Assembly (NCBI GenBank): GCA_017504655.1
Contig: JAFVQT010000028.1
Coordinates: 1-64,000 of the forward strand
Direction of reading: 5' to 3'
DNA length: 64,000 bases
Origin: Clostridia bacterium
Lineage (GTDB): Bacteria > Bacillota > Clostridia > Christensenellales > Borkfalkiaceae
The notes under the pieces were generated by a model that was not told the DNA's origin, ran no database searches, and was given only the letters and a program-made list of their open reading frames with translations. Made by a program: the position numbers and the translations under genes. This document shows, one piece after another, positions 25,958 to 35,440 of the stretch (position 1 is its first letter; each line of letters opens with the position of its first letter).

Positions 25958-26599
25958 ATGCCTGTTGAAAACGTAAAAAAAGTAGCTGTTAAAAACTCAA
26001 ATCTTACACTTCGCGTAGCCGAAGGTCACTTTGCAACCAGCCACAGCCATATAAATTACTATATAGACGTTACAATGCAAAAAACCAGACTTTCCGAGGC
26101 AAAGGCAATAGCATCTGCGTTGGTGTCTTATTACAGAGCAAACACTATGGTTGATACCGTTTTATGCTTGGACGGTATGCAGGTTGTAGGTACATGTCTT
26201 GCAGACGAGCTTACAAAAGGCGGATTTATGAGTGTAAACGCCCACAATACCGTTTACGTTATAACTCCGGAGCATACCTCGGGCAGTCAGCTTTTACTCA
26301 GAGATAACATAATCCCCGCGGTAAAGGGCAAAAACGTTCTTATTCTTGCCGCATCTGTTACTACGGGATATACTGCGGGCGCGGCAATAGAGGCTGTAAA
26401 GTATTACGGCGGCAGCGTTGCAGGCGTAAGTGCAATTTTTGCTACGGTAGACGATTGCTTGGGCTATGAGGTGCATTCTGTTTTCGACCCAAACGACTTA
26501 AAGGAATACGCAAGCTATCCCGCGCATCAATGTCCGATGTGCCGTCAAGGCAGAAAGATAGATGCCTTGGTTAACAGTCACGGCTATTCCAAGCTGTAA
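25958..26599 (+). CDS. Type I phosphoribosyltransferase-like protein
   Basis: A 213-residue protein with the type I phosphoribosyltransferase fold, like orotate phosphoribosyltransferases. The PRPP-loop region reads NVLILAASVTTGYTAGAAIE. The TTG-T-x-G loop is kept, but the two acidic residues that normally precede it (as in VEDVITAG of the true PyrE in this window) are Ala-Ala. The C-terminus has CPMCRQGRKID, a possible metal-binding pair, and ends in SHGYSKL. The true pyrE lies at 34.8 kb, so this is a paralogue with another base or a regulatory role. It has its own promoter and a GGGG-containing ribosome site. Confidence 0.7.
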   Translation: MPVENVKKVAVKNSNLTLRVAEGHFATSHSHINYYIDVTMQKTRLSEAKAIASALVSYYRANTMVDTVLCLDGMQVVGTCLADELTKGGFMSVNAHNTVYVITPEHTSGSQLLLRDNIIPAVKGKNVLILAASVTTGYTAGAAIEAVKYYGGSVAGVSAIFATVDDCLGYEVHSVFDPNDLKEYASYPAHQCPMCRQGRKIDALVNSHGYSKL

Positions 26600-26797
26600 G
26601 CTTTAGCTTGAATGCCGTATATTTTGCCGACTTTTAAGATCAGCACAGTTGGCAGATTATAAAGCTTTATTACTTATAAAAAGAACCCAGCTAAGGGTGA
26701 TGTTCTTAGCGGAGAAATTTGAAAATACAGCTAAGTGCGAGCATCGCATTTGACTGGTCAAACGCAGATTTGGGCTAAGCCCAAACCCTTATTACAA
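26600..26797. other. Gene-free stretch with small palindromes
   Basis: No gene is seen. Several short inverted repeats are present: AAGCTGTAAGCTTTAGCTT just after the phosphoribosyltransferase stop, GCTAAG...CTTAGC near 26691-26720, TGCGA-GCA-TCGCA near 26736, and GGGCT-A-AGCCC near 26773. They may belong to the hairpin array that follows. Confidence 0.45.
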
Positions 26798-26853
26798 ACA
26801 GAAAGAGCAAACACGCAAGACAAAAAATCTTGTATGTTTGCTCTTATTTCTGT
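26798..26853. terminator. Long hairpin, probable terminator or array boundary
   Basis: ACAGAAA-GAGCAAACA-CG-CAAGA (26798-26820) pairs with TCTTG-TA-TGTTTGCTC-TTA-TTTCTGT (26828-26853), a stem of over 20 pairs with two small internal loops. It has no long T run. It may end the transcript from 25958 or mark the edge of the adjacent hairpin array. Confidence 0.5.
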
Positions 26854-27095
26854 CAGTGAAGTTTTTGCTGTCGCAAAAGTGAAGTTGTACCGCGAACCCC
26901 CAAAGCTCATGCTTCGCTTCGGGGAATCCTGTTTCAGTGAAGTTTGTGCTATGCACAAGTGAAGTTAAGTTTGCCCATGAACTTCGCCGTTAGGCGAAAC
27001 TTCACTCACGAAGTGAACTTCACTATCGAAGATAACTTCTCTTGCCCGCAAGGGCAAACTTAGTTATGCGTGTTCTCCGTTAAGGATAACACGCA
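26854..27095. repeat. Array of short hairpins spaced by GTGAAGTT / AACTTCAC
   Basis: The repeated word GTGAAGTT alternates with small hairpins: TTTTGC-TGTC-GCAAAA, TTGTGC-TAT-GCACAA, then on the other half TTCGCC-GTTA-GGCGAA, CACGAAGTG, TATCGAAGATA, TTGCCC-GCAA-GGGCAA and GCGTGTT...AACACGC. In the second half the word occurs as its complement AACTTCAC, so the whole array is itself roughly inverted. No coding frame was found. It resembles the array at 57.06-57.24 kb, which uses a different word (GTTATGA). Confidence 0.6.
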
Positions 27096-27123
27096 TATGC
27101 CGGGGGTATTTTTTATTTTCTGT

Positions 27124-27786
27124 TTATATCATTTTTAATTCTATCGGAAGCGGACCGCATTCAATTACCGTAGCTATTATTTTAGCATCTTGAGCTGTGC
27201 CGATATTGACGATGTGGTAATTTAAACTGTCAATTTTACCGAACACGTAAGGCTTTGAAAGCAGAAAGTCGCCAAGGTAGATGTAGAGCCTGCAATCCTC
27301 GTAAGAGGCTACTTTTTCAGTGAGCGATGCAAATGTTTTTTGACTCTCAGCCGTAAATTCCAAAACGACGATAGGATTACCGTCCTGGTCTTCTCCTGCT
27401 TTTGCGTGTTTGATACTGCCATTAGTTAATAAGGTGGTGTTGTCGTAAGCTCTGAAGGTAAGTTCGCTCTGTGAAAAAAGATACGAAAGTGCCGTTTCAC
27501 TGCAGAGGTCCTTTGGCAGCTCTGCTGTAATTTCACGGCCAGCTACGGATATTTTGTATTGGTTATCCTTAAGACCGAGATGCTTAAGCCTTTCGCGGAG
27601 CTTGTCTGCAGCATCCGCAAGCTCGCCGTCGCTAACGTCCTCACACGGTGTTAATTTGTAAGACTCAGAGTCTGTTAAATCCGCGCTTGTAAAATCTCCG
27701 CTTCTTTGCGTCGTGCACGAAGCCGAGCAGACACAGCAGATAACGGTCAATATGAATATAAGTGCAATCTTTAATTTTTTAATCAT
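27124..27786 (-). CDS. Lipoprotein-like protein resembling the soluble domain of SecD
   Basis: A 220-residue exported protein. The N-terminus has a signal sequence ending in SASC-TT (likely lipoprotein, although the lipobox is imperfect). The mature part matches the order of the large periplasmic P1 domain of SecD: LRERLKHLGLKDNQYKI, ITAELPKD, ELTFRAYD, HAKAGEDQDGNPIVVLEF, LYIYLGDFLLSKPYV and the closing GPLPIELKMI (compare GALPAPLEI in SecD). No transmembrane helices of the SecD channel part follow. The family link is an inference from motif order. It has its own promoter and AAAGGAGA ribosome site. Function unknown; it may act on exported or membrane proteins. Confidence 0.65.
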   Translation of the reverse strand: MIKKLKIALIFILTVICCVCSASCTTQRSGDFTSADLTDSESYKLTPCEDVSDGELADAADKLRERLKHLGLKDNQYKISVAGREITAELPKDLCSETALSYLFSQSELTFRAYDNTTLLTNGSIKHAKAGEDQDGNPIVVLEFTAESQKTFASLTEKVASYEDCRLYIYLGDFLLSKPYVFGKIDSLNYHIVNIGTAQDAKIIATVIECGPLPIELKMI

Positions 27787-27806
27787 ATCATTCTCCTTTG
27801 TGTGCT

Positions 27807-27835
27807 ATGATAGCACTAAAATAAGCTGTTGTCAA
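27807..27835 (-). promoter_or_regulatory. Promoter of the SecD-like lipoprotein
   Basis: TTGACA (27835-27830), 17 bp, TATCAT (27812-27807) on the minus strand, about 20 bp before the ATG. Confidence 0.75.
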
Positions 27836-27908
27836 CATATAAAGAATAAAAAGTAGAGAATTCAAGTGTTTAAATTTAAAAAATTTATTTTATATATAAA
27901 ATATATAA

Positions 27909-27937
27909 TTGACAATGAGAATTAGTTTTGGTATAAT
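27909..27937 (+). promoter_or_regulatory. Promoter of the pyrimidine operon
   Basis: TTGACA (27909-27914), 17 bp, TATAAT (27932-27937), a full consensus. The leader to the pyrC ATG is only about 35 nt and shows no PyrR-type attenuator hairpins. Confidence 0.85.
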
Positions 27938-27978
27938 AATAAAAATCAGTTTTAAAGTTTTAACTTTAAGGAGAACGG

Positions 27979-29196
27979 ATGAAGACAATTAAGGATATGA
28001 TTACCGTTAATAGACAAAGCTCTTTGGGGGCTCTCAGCTCCTTTGAGGGTTTTTCTTTTGATTTCGGCGCATTGTCCTCTAAAATTGATAATTTATGTAT
28101 TTTTCCCGGTTTTTGCGACGTGCACGTGCATTTTCGTGAGCCGGGCTTTTTTTATAAAGAGAGTATAGAAACGGGCTCAAGTGCATCGGCAAGGGGCGGT
28201 TATACTGCTGTTTGTACAATGCCAAACCTAAACCCGGTGCCGGATAGCGCAGAGCATATTTCAGAGCAAACGAAAATAATAGAGAAGACCTCTTGCATAC
28301 ACGTTTATCCGTACGGTTCTATCACGGTAGGGCAAAAGGGAGAGGAGCTTGCCGATATGGAAGGTATGAAGGATATCGCAATAGCCTTTTCGGATGACGG
28401 ACGCGGGGTGCAGTCGGATGAAATGATGAAAAAGGCTATGCTAAAAGCAAAATCTCTCGGCAAAATGATTGTTGCCCATTGCGAAGTAAATTCTCTTTTA
28501 AGGGGTGGATATATTCACGACGGAGAGTATGCTAAGGCTCACGGGCATAGGGGTATCTGTTCGGCAAGCGAATACGAGCAAATTGCAAGGGATTTAGAGC
28601 TTGTTAAAAAGACGGGTGTTTCTTATCACGTTTGTCATATTTCCGCAAAGGAAAGCGTCGAGCTTATAAGAAAGGCGAAAAAAGAGGGGCTTGACGTTTC
28701 TTGCGAAACTGCTCCGCATTACCTCGTTATGGACGATAGCGATTTGCAAGAGGACGGCAGGTTTAAAATGAACCCACCGCTCCGTGGCAGGGAGGATAAG
28801 CTTGCTTTAATCGAGGGCATCAAGGACGGTACCATAGAAATGATTGCAACCGACCACGCACCGCATTCTAAAGAGGAAAAGTCAAAAGGGCTTCAAAGCA
28901 GTGCGTTTGGCATAGTAGGTATAGAAACGGCGTTTCCGGTATGCTATACGAGGCTTGTAAAAACAGGCATAATAACCTTGGAAAAGTTAATAGATTTACT
29001 TGCCATAAACCCAAGAAAGAGATTCAATATACCTCTTGGCAAGGATTTTTCGGTATGGAATTTAAATGAGGAATTCACAGTAAACCCCGAGGAGTTTTTA
29101 TCAAAGGGCAGAGCGACGCCCTTTGAGGGGCAAAGGCTTTTCGGCGTAAACCTTTTAACCGTTTGCGACGGAAGGATAGTTTATAAAAGACAATAA
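27979..29196 (+). CDS. pyrC: Dihydroorotase
   Basis: A 405-residue zinc amidohydrolase that cyclises carbamoyl-aspartate to dihydroorotate. The metal-binding HxH lies in FCDVHVHFREPGF, and ATDHAPHS near residue 295 carries the catalytic Asp. Class I dihydroorotases of Firmicutes are about 420-430 residues; this one is slightly short at the N-terminus, but all motifs are present. AAGGAG precedes the ATG. It opens the pyr operon and is followed by carB after 30 bp with its own GGAGGA site. Confidence 0.93.
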   Translation: MKTIKDMITVNRQSSLGALSSFEGFSFDFGALSSKIDNLCIFPGFCDVHVHFREPGFFYKESIETGSSASARGGYTAVCTMPNLNPVPDSAEHISEQTKIIEKTSCIHVYPYGSITVGQKGEELADMEGMKDIAIAFSDDGRGVQSDEMMKKAMLKAKSLGKMIVAHCEVNSLLRGGYIHDGEYAKAHGHRGICSASEYEQIARDLELVKKTGVSYHVCHISAKESVELIRKAKKEGLDVSCETAPHYLVMDDSDLQEDGRFKMNPPLRGREDKLALIEGIKDGTIEMIATDHAPHSKEEKSKGLQSSAFGIVGIETAFPVCYTRLVKTGIITLEKLIDLLAINPRKRFNIPLGKDFSVWNLNEEFTVNPEEFLSKGRATPFEGQRLFGVNLLTVCDGRIVYKRQ

Positions 29197-29226
29197 TTTT
29201 ACGGATATAAATTTGGAGGAATACAC

Positions 29227-32200
29227 ATGGCAAAGAGAACAGACTTAAAAAAGATTTTAATTATCGGCTCGGGTCCTATCGTAATAGGTCAGGCAGCAGA
29301 GTTTGACTATGCGGGCACACAGGCGTGCCTTGCTCTTAAGGAGGAGGGCTACGAGGTTGTACTCGTAAACTCAAATCCCGCTACGATAATGACCGATACG
29401 ACCATTGCGGACAAGGTATATATGGAGCCGTTGACACTTGAATATATAGCAAAAATTCTCCGCTACGAAAGACCTGACGCTATCGTGCCGGGTATCGGCG
29501 GACAGACCGGTCTTAACCTTGCAATGCAGCTTGAAAAGAAGGGTGTGTTAAAAGAGTGCAGGGTTGAGCTTTTGGGTACCAGCAGTGAAAGTATTGAAAG
29601 GGCTGAAGATAGAGAGATGTTTAAAGAGCTTTGCCAATCTATCGGCGAGCCTACTATTCCTTCCGAAATTACGTATAGCTTAGAAGAGGCTAAAGAGGCT
29701 GCCAAAAGAATAGGCTACCCCGTAGTTCTTCGCCCTGCGTTTACCCTTGGCGGAACGGGCGGTGGCTTTGCTTATAACGAAAAAGAGCTTATCGAAATAG
29801 GTCTTAACGCATTTAAGCTTTCTCCCGTGCATCAGGTTCTTATTGAAAAGAGCGTAAAGGGCTATAAGGAGATAGAATTCGAGGTTATGCGTGACGGTGC
29901 AGATAAGGCAATCACAATCTGCGGTATGGAAAACGTTGACCCGGTTGGCGTACATACGGGCGACTCAGTAGTAGTTGCTCCTATCCTTTCCTTAAGCGAT
30001 AAGGATTTAAAGATGCTCAACGACAGCGCAATCAAGATTATAAGAGAGCTTAAAATCGAGGGTGGCTGTAACGTTCAGTTTGCGCTTAATCCAACCACGA
30101 GTGAATATTACCTCATAGAGGTAAACCCAAGAGTTTCGCGTTCGTCGGCTCTCGCATCCAAGGCGAGTGGATATCCTATCGCAAGAGTTACTGCAAAGAT
30201 AGCCGTCGGTATGACCTTAGACGAAATTCAGGTTGCGGGCACTACCGCAGATCACGAGCCAAGGCTTGATTATATCGTTGCTAAATTCCCAAGATTCCCA
30301 TTTGACAAATTTACGTCTGCATCCAATCAGCTCGGCACTCAGATGAAGGCAACGGGTGAGGTTATGGGTATAGGCTCTACGCTTGACGAGTGTATGCTTA
30401 AGTCTGTTCGTTCACTTGAAATTGGCGTAAACCACTTGTATCTTGCTAAATTTGACAGCTACACCGACGGTGAGCTTTTAGAGTATCTCAAAGAGTTTAA
30501 GTCGGATAATATATTTGCGGTAACCGAGCTTTTAAGAAGGGGAGTGTCTATCCAAAAGCTCCACGAGGTTACTAAAATTACAGAACTTTTCTTAGAGTGC
30601 TTTAAGCGCATCGTTGATATGGAAAATATCTTAAAAGAAAAGAAGGGCGATATAACGGCACTTCATTCAGCAAAGAAGCTTGGCTTTTCAGACCCGTTCA
30701 TTGCTAAGCTTTGGGGTGTAAAGGAAATTGATATTTATAATTTAAGAAGAGAAAACGGTATCAAACCGATATTCAAAATGGTAGACACTCTCTACAGCGG
30801 TGCTTACATACCTTATTTCTATTCTTCGTATATCGGCGAAAACGCATCTATACTTACGGATAAACAAAAAGCCGTAGTATTAGGTGCAGGTCCTATAAGA
30901 ATAGGTCAAGGCGTAGAATTCGACTATTCTACCGTACACTCTGTTCAAACTATCAAAAAGTCGGGCTATGAGGCGATTATTATAAATAATAATCCCGAAA
31001 CGGTTTCTACAGACTACACCACGGCAGACAAGCTTTACTTTGAGCCTTTAACGCCGGAGGACGTTATGAACATCGTCGAATTTGAAAAGCCGGAGGGTGT
31101 AATTGCATCGCTTGGCGGTCAAACGGCAATCAATCTGGCAGAGCCACTTATGAACAGAGGTGTAAAAATTATCGGCACGGATTGCGATGCTATAGATAAA
31201 GCTGAAAACCGTGACAGATTTGAAAAGCTTTTAAAAGATCTCGGTATACCTCAACCCGAGGGAAGAGCTGTTACAAAGATTGAAGACGGTGTTGCTGCCG
31301 CAGCAAAAATCGGTTACCCCGTGCTCGTCAGACCAAGCTTTGTTTTGGGCGGAAGAGCAATGCAAATCGTTTCAAACGAAGAACAGCTTCGCCACTACCT
31401 TAAAACAGCCGTTGAAATAGACGAGGACAAGCCGGTTTTGGTTGATAAATACATTATCGGTAAAGAGGTTGAAATAGATGCTATTTGCGACGGAAGGGAC
31501 GTTTTTGTTCCGGGTATTATGGAGCTCGTTGAAAGAACGGGTATTCACTCGGGCGACTCTATAAGCGTGTATCCAACCTTCAGTATCTCAAATAAGGTAA
31601 AGGGTATAATTTTGCAATACGCTAAAAAGCTTGGCGTAGGCATTGGTATAAAAGGCCTTTATAACATTCAGTTTATCGTAGATAAAGACGAAAAGGTATT
31701 TATAATCGAGGTTAACCCACGTTCTTCAAGAACGGTTCCGTTCCTTTCAAAAGCAACGGGCTACAGCTTGGCTGATATAGCTACCGAAGTTATTATGGGT
31801 AAGACCTTAAAAGAGCAGGGTATATTTGATATCTATCCCGAAGAAAAGCAGAGATGGTACGTAAAGGTTCCCGTATTCTCGTTCAATAAGATAAGGGGAC
31901 TAGATGCATATCTTTCGCCCGAAATGAAATCGACAGGCGAAGCAATCGGTTACGACGACAAGCTTAACCGTGCGCTTTATAAAGCATTACAGGCATCGGG
32001 CATGCACCTTCAAAATTACGGAACGGTATTTGCAACCATTGCAGATAAGGATAAGGAAGAAGCTCTTCCTTTAATTCGCAGATTCTACAATCTCGGCTTC
32101 AATATCGAGGCTACCGCAGGTACTGCAAAATTCCTCAAGGAAAACGGAATAAGAACGCACGTTCTCAAAAAGATTGAAGAGAGCGATGAGATATTCGATT

Positions 32201-32397
32201 CTATCCGTCAAGGTCACATTGCATACGTTATCAATACCAGCAACGTAGGCTCGCCTTCGTCTGCATCAGACGGATATCAAATAAGAAAATATGCAACCGA
32301 ATCAAACGTAACCATCTTCACGTCGCTTGATACAGTACAGGTTCTTCTCGATGTTTTAGAGGAAACGACGCTTTGTATTTCTACTATAGATTCTTAA
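29227..32397 (+). CDS. carB: Carbamoyl-phosphate synthase large subunit
   Basis: A 1056-residue enzyme that makes carbamoyl phosphate from bicarbonate, ammonia and two ATP. Two homologous ATP-grasp halves are visible: GSGPIVIGQAAEFDYAGTQA at the start and GAGPIRIGQGVEFDYSTVHS near residue 558. A C-terminal MGS-like regulatory domain holds the usual allosteric site. The small glutaminase subunit CarA, normally encoded next to carB, is not in the window, so ammonia must come from a CarA encoded elsewhere or from free ammonia. It sits between pyrC and pyrK, serving pyrimidine and arginine synthesis. Confidence 0.95.
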   Translation: MAKRTDLKKILIIGSGPIVIGQAAEFDYAGTQACLALKEEGYEVVLVNSNPATIMTDTTIADKVYMEPLTLEYIAKILRYERPDAIVPGIGGQTGLNLAMQLEKKGVLKECRVELLGTSSESIERAEDREMFKELCQSIGEPTIPSEITYSLEEAKEAAKRIGYPVVLRPAFTLGGTGGGFAYNEKELIEIGLNAFKLSPVHQVLIEKSVKGYKEIEFEVMRDGADKAITICGMENVDPVGVHTGDSVVVAPILSLSDKDLKMLNDSAIKIIRELKIEGGCNVQFALNPTTSEYYLIEVNPRVSRSSALASKASGYPIARVTAKIAVGMTLDEIQVAGTTADHEPRLDYIVAKFPRFPFDKFTSASNQLGTQMKATGEVMGIGSTLDECMLKSVRSLEIGVNHLYLAKFDSYTDGELLEYLKEFKSDNIFAVTELLRRGVSIQKLHEVTKITELFLECFKRIVDMENILKEKKGDITALHSAKKLGFSDPFIAKLWGVKEIDIYNLRRENGIKPIFKMVDTLYSGAYIPYFYSSYIGENASILTDKQKAVVLGAGPIRIGQGVEFDYSTVHSVQTIKKSGYEAIIINNNPETVSTDYTTADKLYFEPLTPEDVMNIVEFEKPEGVIASLGGQTAINLAEPLMNRGVKIIGTDCDAIDKAENRDRFEKLLKDLGIPQPEGRAVTKIEDGVAAAAKIGYPVLVRPSFVLGGRAMQIVSNEEQLRHYLKTAVEIDEDKPVLVDKYIIGKEVEIDAICDGRDVFVPGIMELVERTGIHSGDSISVYPTFSISNKVKGIILQYAKKLGVGIGIKGLYNIQFIVDKDEKVFIIEVNPRSSRTVPFLSKATGYSLADIATEVIMGKTLKEQGIFDIYPEEKQRWYVKVPVFSFNKIRGLDAYLSPEMKSTGEAIGYDDKLNRALYKALQASGMHLQNYGTVFATIADKDKEEALPLIRRFYNLGFNIEATAGTAKFLKENGIRTHVLKKIEESDEIFDSIRQGHIAYVINTSNVGSPSSASDGYQIRKYATESNVTIFTSLDTVQVLLDVLEETTLCISTIDS

Positions 32398-32409
32398 TGA
32401 CGGTGAAAA

Positions 32410-33144
32410 ATGAAACAGATAATTTTTGAAATTTCGGCAACTCGCCGTCTTACCGAAACCGTGTTTGAAATGAAATTGAAAGGCGACGTTTCGGGTATTA
32501 AGTGCGGTCAGTTTGTCAATCTTTTAATAGACGGATTATATCTTCGCCGTCCTATTTCGGTATGCGATTTGGCAGGCGACGAGCTTACTCTGGTTTACAA
32601 GGTAGTAGGTAAAGGCACTGCAAAAATGTCCGAAATGCAAGTAGGACAAAAGATTGATATTTTAACCGAGCTCGGCAACGGCTACGACCTTTCAACAAGT
32701 GGAGATAACCCCTTACTTATCGGTGGTGGTGTTGGTGTTCCCCCTATGTATTTGTGCGCTAAACGACTTATAGAGGGGGGTAAGCGCGTTTCGGTCATTC
32801 TTGGTTTTAACACTAAAGAAGAGGTTTTTTACGAAGAAGAGTTTAAAAAGCTCGGTGCGGACGTTACCGTAACTACGGTAGACGGCTCGTACGGTGTAAA
32901 GGGCTTTGTAACTAACGCAATGCAAGGAAAAGACTACACGTATTTCTATACGTGCGGTCCAGAGCCTATGCTTAAAGCTGTTTACAACGCAAGTAAAACT
33001 AGCGGACAGTTTAGCTTTGAAGAAAGAATGGGCTGTGGCTTTGGCGCTTGTATGGGCTGTTCGTGCAAAACGTTATACGGCAACAAGAGAATATGTAAAG
33101 ACGGCCCCGTGCTTTGCAAGGAGGAAATTATATGGGAGAAATGA
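32410..33144 (+). CDS. pyrK: Dihydroorotate dehydrogenase electron-transfer subunit
   Basis: A 244-residue iron-sulfur flavoprotein that passes electrons from type-B PyrD to NAD. The FAD part has RRPISVCD, the NAD part GGGVGVPPM, and the C-terminus has the 2Fe-2S cysteines in CGFGACMGCSC plus a further Cys-rich end (CKDGPVLC). It overlaps pyrD by 13 bp, as these two subunits form one complex. Length is close to the family's 250-260. Confidence 0.93.
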   Translation: MKQIIFEISATRRLTETVFEMKLKGDVSGIKCGQFVNLLIDGLYLRRPISVCDLAGDELTLVYKVVGKGTAKMSEMQVGQKIDILTELGNGYDLSTSGDNPLLIGGGVGVPPMYLCAKRLIEGGKRVSVILGFNTKEEVFYEEEFKKLGADVTVTTVDGSYGVKGFVTNAMQGKDYTYFYTCGPEPMLKAVYNASKTSGQFSFEERMGCGFGACMGCSCKTLYGNKRICKDGPVLCKEEIIWEK

Positions 33145-34043
33145 AAATAAACCTTTGTGGCATAGAAATTGACAACCCCATAATTCCTGCAAGTGGAACG
33201 TTTGGCTACGGCTATGAATTTGCAGAGTTTTACGATATAAACTGCCTGGGCACCTTCTCTTTTAAGGGAACGACTAAAGACGCGCGCTTTGGTAACCCCA
33301 CACCGAGAATTGCAGAGTGCTACGCAGGTATGATAAATGCAGTTGGACTACAAAATCCGGGCGTTGACAAGGTTATCTCCGAGGAGCTTCCAAGGCTTAA
33401 AAAATGCTTCAATAAAAAGGTAATGGCAAACGTAGGCGGTTTTTCTGTTGAGGAATACGTGCATACTGCAAGCCTTTTAGATAAAGAGGAGCAGGTTGGT
33501 TGGCTTGAAATAAACATAAGCTGTCCCAACGTGCACGCGGGCGGTGTAAACTTCGGTTCGTCTGAAAAAGGCGCTTACGAAATTATAAATGCAGTTAAAA
33601 AGTCGGTCAATAAGCCCGTTATCGCAAAACTTTCGCCCAACGTAACGGATATTACGGCGATTGCAAGGGCAGTAGAGGATGCAGGCGCAGACGGTGTAAG
33701 TCTTATAAATACTCTCCTTGGCATGAGAATTGATTTAAGGACGAGAAAGCCCGTTATAGCAAATAAGATGGGTGGTTTTTCAGGCCCTGCAATTTTCCCA
33801 GTAGCAGTACGTATGGTTTATCAAGTAGCAAACGCTGTTAAAATTCCCGTAATCGGTATGGGTGGCGTTTCTACTGCAGAGGACGTAATAGAAATGATGC
33901 TTGCAGGTGCAACGGCAGTAGAGGTTGGCGCTGCAAATCTTGTAAATCCTTACGCTTGTAAGCAAATCATTGAAGATTTGCCGGGCGTTATGGCAAAATA
34001 TAAAATAGAAAAATTAAGCGACGTTATAGGAGGCGTTAAATAA
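33132..34043 (+). CDS. pyrD: Dihydroorotate dehydrogenase, catalytic subunit (type B)
   Basis: A 303-residue FMN enzyme that oxidises dihydroorotate to orotate, using PyrK and NAD. I chose the ATG at 33132, which follows AAGGAGGA; an in-frame start further upstream inside pyrK is unlikely. Conserved pieces are [33 protein letters not shown] with the catalytic Cys, and [10 protein letters not shown]. Its stop shares a base with the pyrF ATG (TAATG), so translation is coupled. Confidence 0.94.
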   Translation: MGEMKINLCGIEIDNPIIPASGTFGYGYEFAEFYDINCLGTFSFKGTTKDARFGNPTPRIAECYAGMINAVGLQNPGVDKVISEELPRLKKCFNKKVMANVGGFSVEEYVHTASLLDKEEQVGWLEINISCPNVHAGGVNFGSSEKGAYEIINAVKKSVNKPVIAKLSPNVTDITAIARAVEDAGADGVSLINTLLGMRIDLRTRKPVIANKMGGFSGPAIFPVAVRMVYQVANAVKIPVIGMGGVSTAEDVIEMMLAGATAVEVGAANLVNPYACKQIIEDLPGVMAKYKIEKLSDVIGGVK

Positions 34044-34741
34044 TGGGTAAAGACGTTATCATCGCTTGCGATTTTGACAGCAAGCAAAAAACTTTGGCTT
34101 TTTTAGACAAGTTTACAGGCAGAAAGCCGTTTGTTAAAATCGGCATGGAGCTTTTTTATGCAGAGGGTCCGTCTATCGTCAGAGAGATTAAGGCAAGAGG
34201 GCACAAAATATTCCTTGACCTTAAGCTTCACGATATTCCTAACACAGTAAAAAAATCAATGGCAGTTCTTTCCCATCTTGACGTTGACATGACTAACCTT
34301 CACGCAGGCGGAACTGTACGCATGATGCAGGCTGCAATCGAGGGACTCACCCGTGAAGACGGCACCCGTCCTCTTTTGATAGCGGTAACACAGCTTACCT
34401 CAACCGATGAAGAAAGCATGAGAAACGATTTATTGATAGAAAAGCCTATTGACGAGGTTGTAATGCACTATGCGGAAAATGCTAAAATCGCAGGGCTTGA
34501 CGGAGTTGTTTGCTCGCCTCTTGAGGCAGGCAAGGTGCACGGAAGATGCGGTGAAAAATTCTTGACGGTAACACCGGGCGTAAGATTTGCAGACGGTGAC
34601 GTAGGCGACCAGAAGCGCGTTATGACCCCTGCCGAGGCAAAGAGAATAGGCTCGGACTACATAGTAGTCGGCCGTCCTATTACTGCAGCAGAGGATCCCG
34701 TTGCTGCGTATGAAAGATGCGTAGCTGAATTTATCGGCTAA
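34043..34741 (+). CDS. pyrF: Orotidine-5'-phosphate decarboxylase
   Basis: A 232-residue TIM-barrel enzyme that decarboxylates OMP to UMP, the last step of the pathway. The catalytic motif is [13 protein letters not shown] (Asp-x-Lys-x-x-Asp), with ACDFDS at the start and [10 protein letters not shown] and YIVVGRPI near the phosphate site. It shares one base with pyrD. A 41-bp gap containing a GGAG site leads to pyrE. Confidence 0.94.
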   Translation: MGKDVIIACDFDSKQKTLAFLDKFTGRKPFVKIGMELFYAEGPSIVREIKARGHKIFLDLKLHDIPNTVKKSMAVLSHLDVDMTNLHAGGTVRMMQAAIEGLTREDGTRPLLIAVTQLTSTDEESMRNDLLIEKPIDEVVMHYAENAKIAGLDGVVCSPLEAGKVHGRCGEKFLTVTPGVRFADGDVGDQKRVMTPAEAKRIGSDYIVVGRPITAAEDPVAAYERCVAEFIG

Positions 34742-34782
34742 AGGCTCGCTGAGTTTGTATTGAAAACATAGGAGTATGAAAT

Positions 34783-35439
34783 ATGGAAAGCTATAAGAGA
34801 GAGTTTATACAGTTTTTACAAAATGCAGGCGTATTAAAATTTGGCGATTTCACGGCTAAAAGCGGAAGAAAAATCCCTTATTTTATTAACGCAGGCGAAA
34901 TTAAAACAGGCGAAAACATTGCAAAGCTCGGCGAATTTTACGCAAAGAGCTACTTAGATAAAATGGGCGAAAAGAAAGCAGTTTTATACGGCCCCGCATA
35001 CAAGGGTATTTCCATTGCTGTTTCTGCATCTATCGCTCTTTCTAAGTGTGGACTTAACGTTCCGTTCTTCTTTAACAGAAAAGAGGCAAAAGACCACGGT
35101 GAGGGTGGAGTATTCGTTGGCTACAAGCCCACGGCAGGCGAAGAAGTAGTTATCGTTGAAGACGTTATAACCGCAGGTACTGCTATACGTGAAACAATGG
35201 AAATTATGAAGGGCTTAGAGGGTGTAAAGGTTGCTGCAACTTTCGTTATGGTAGACCGTAAAGAAAAAGGTCAAGGCGAAAAGGGTGCAATGGCAGAAAT
35301 CGGCGAAGAATTCGGTTTCCCCGTATATTCGGTAGTTGACGTATACGATATTATCGAGTATTTAGAAGAAGACCCTGCAAACGAAGAAAACGTTGCAAGA
35401 ATTAAAAAGTATCTTGAAGTGTACGGAGCAAAGGCTTAA
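34783..35439 (+). CDS. pyrE: Orotate phosphoribosyltransferase
   Basis: A 218-residue enzyme that joins orotate to PRPP to give OMP. It has the canonical PRPP loop [13 protein letters not shown] with both acidic residues, and [15 protein letters not shown] as the flexible catalytic loop. These residues contrast with the altered loop of the paralogue at 25.96 kb. Its stop lies one base before the pyrB ATG at 35441. Confidence 0.94.
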   Translation: MESYKREFIQFLQNAGVLKFGDFTAKSGRKIPYFINAGEIKTGENIAKLGEFYAKSYLDKMGEKKAVLYGPAYKGISIAVSASIALSKCGLNVPFFFNRKEAKDHGEGGVFVGYKPTAGEEVVIVEDVITAGTAIRETMEIMKGLEGVKVAATFVMVDRKEKGQGEKGAMAEIGEEFGFPVYSVVDVYDIIEYLEEDPANEENVARIKKYLEVYGAKA

Positions 35440-35440
35440 T

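Noticed and set aside
27938-27978. PyrR-type attenuator for the pyr operon
   Set aside because: The leader is only about 35 nt and shows no antiterminator/terminator pair.
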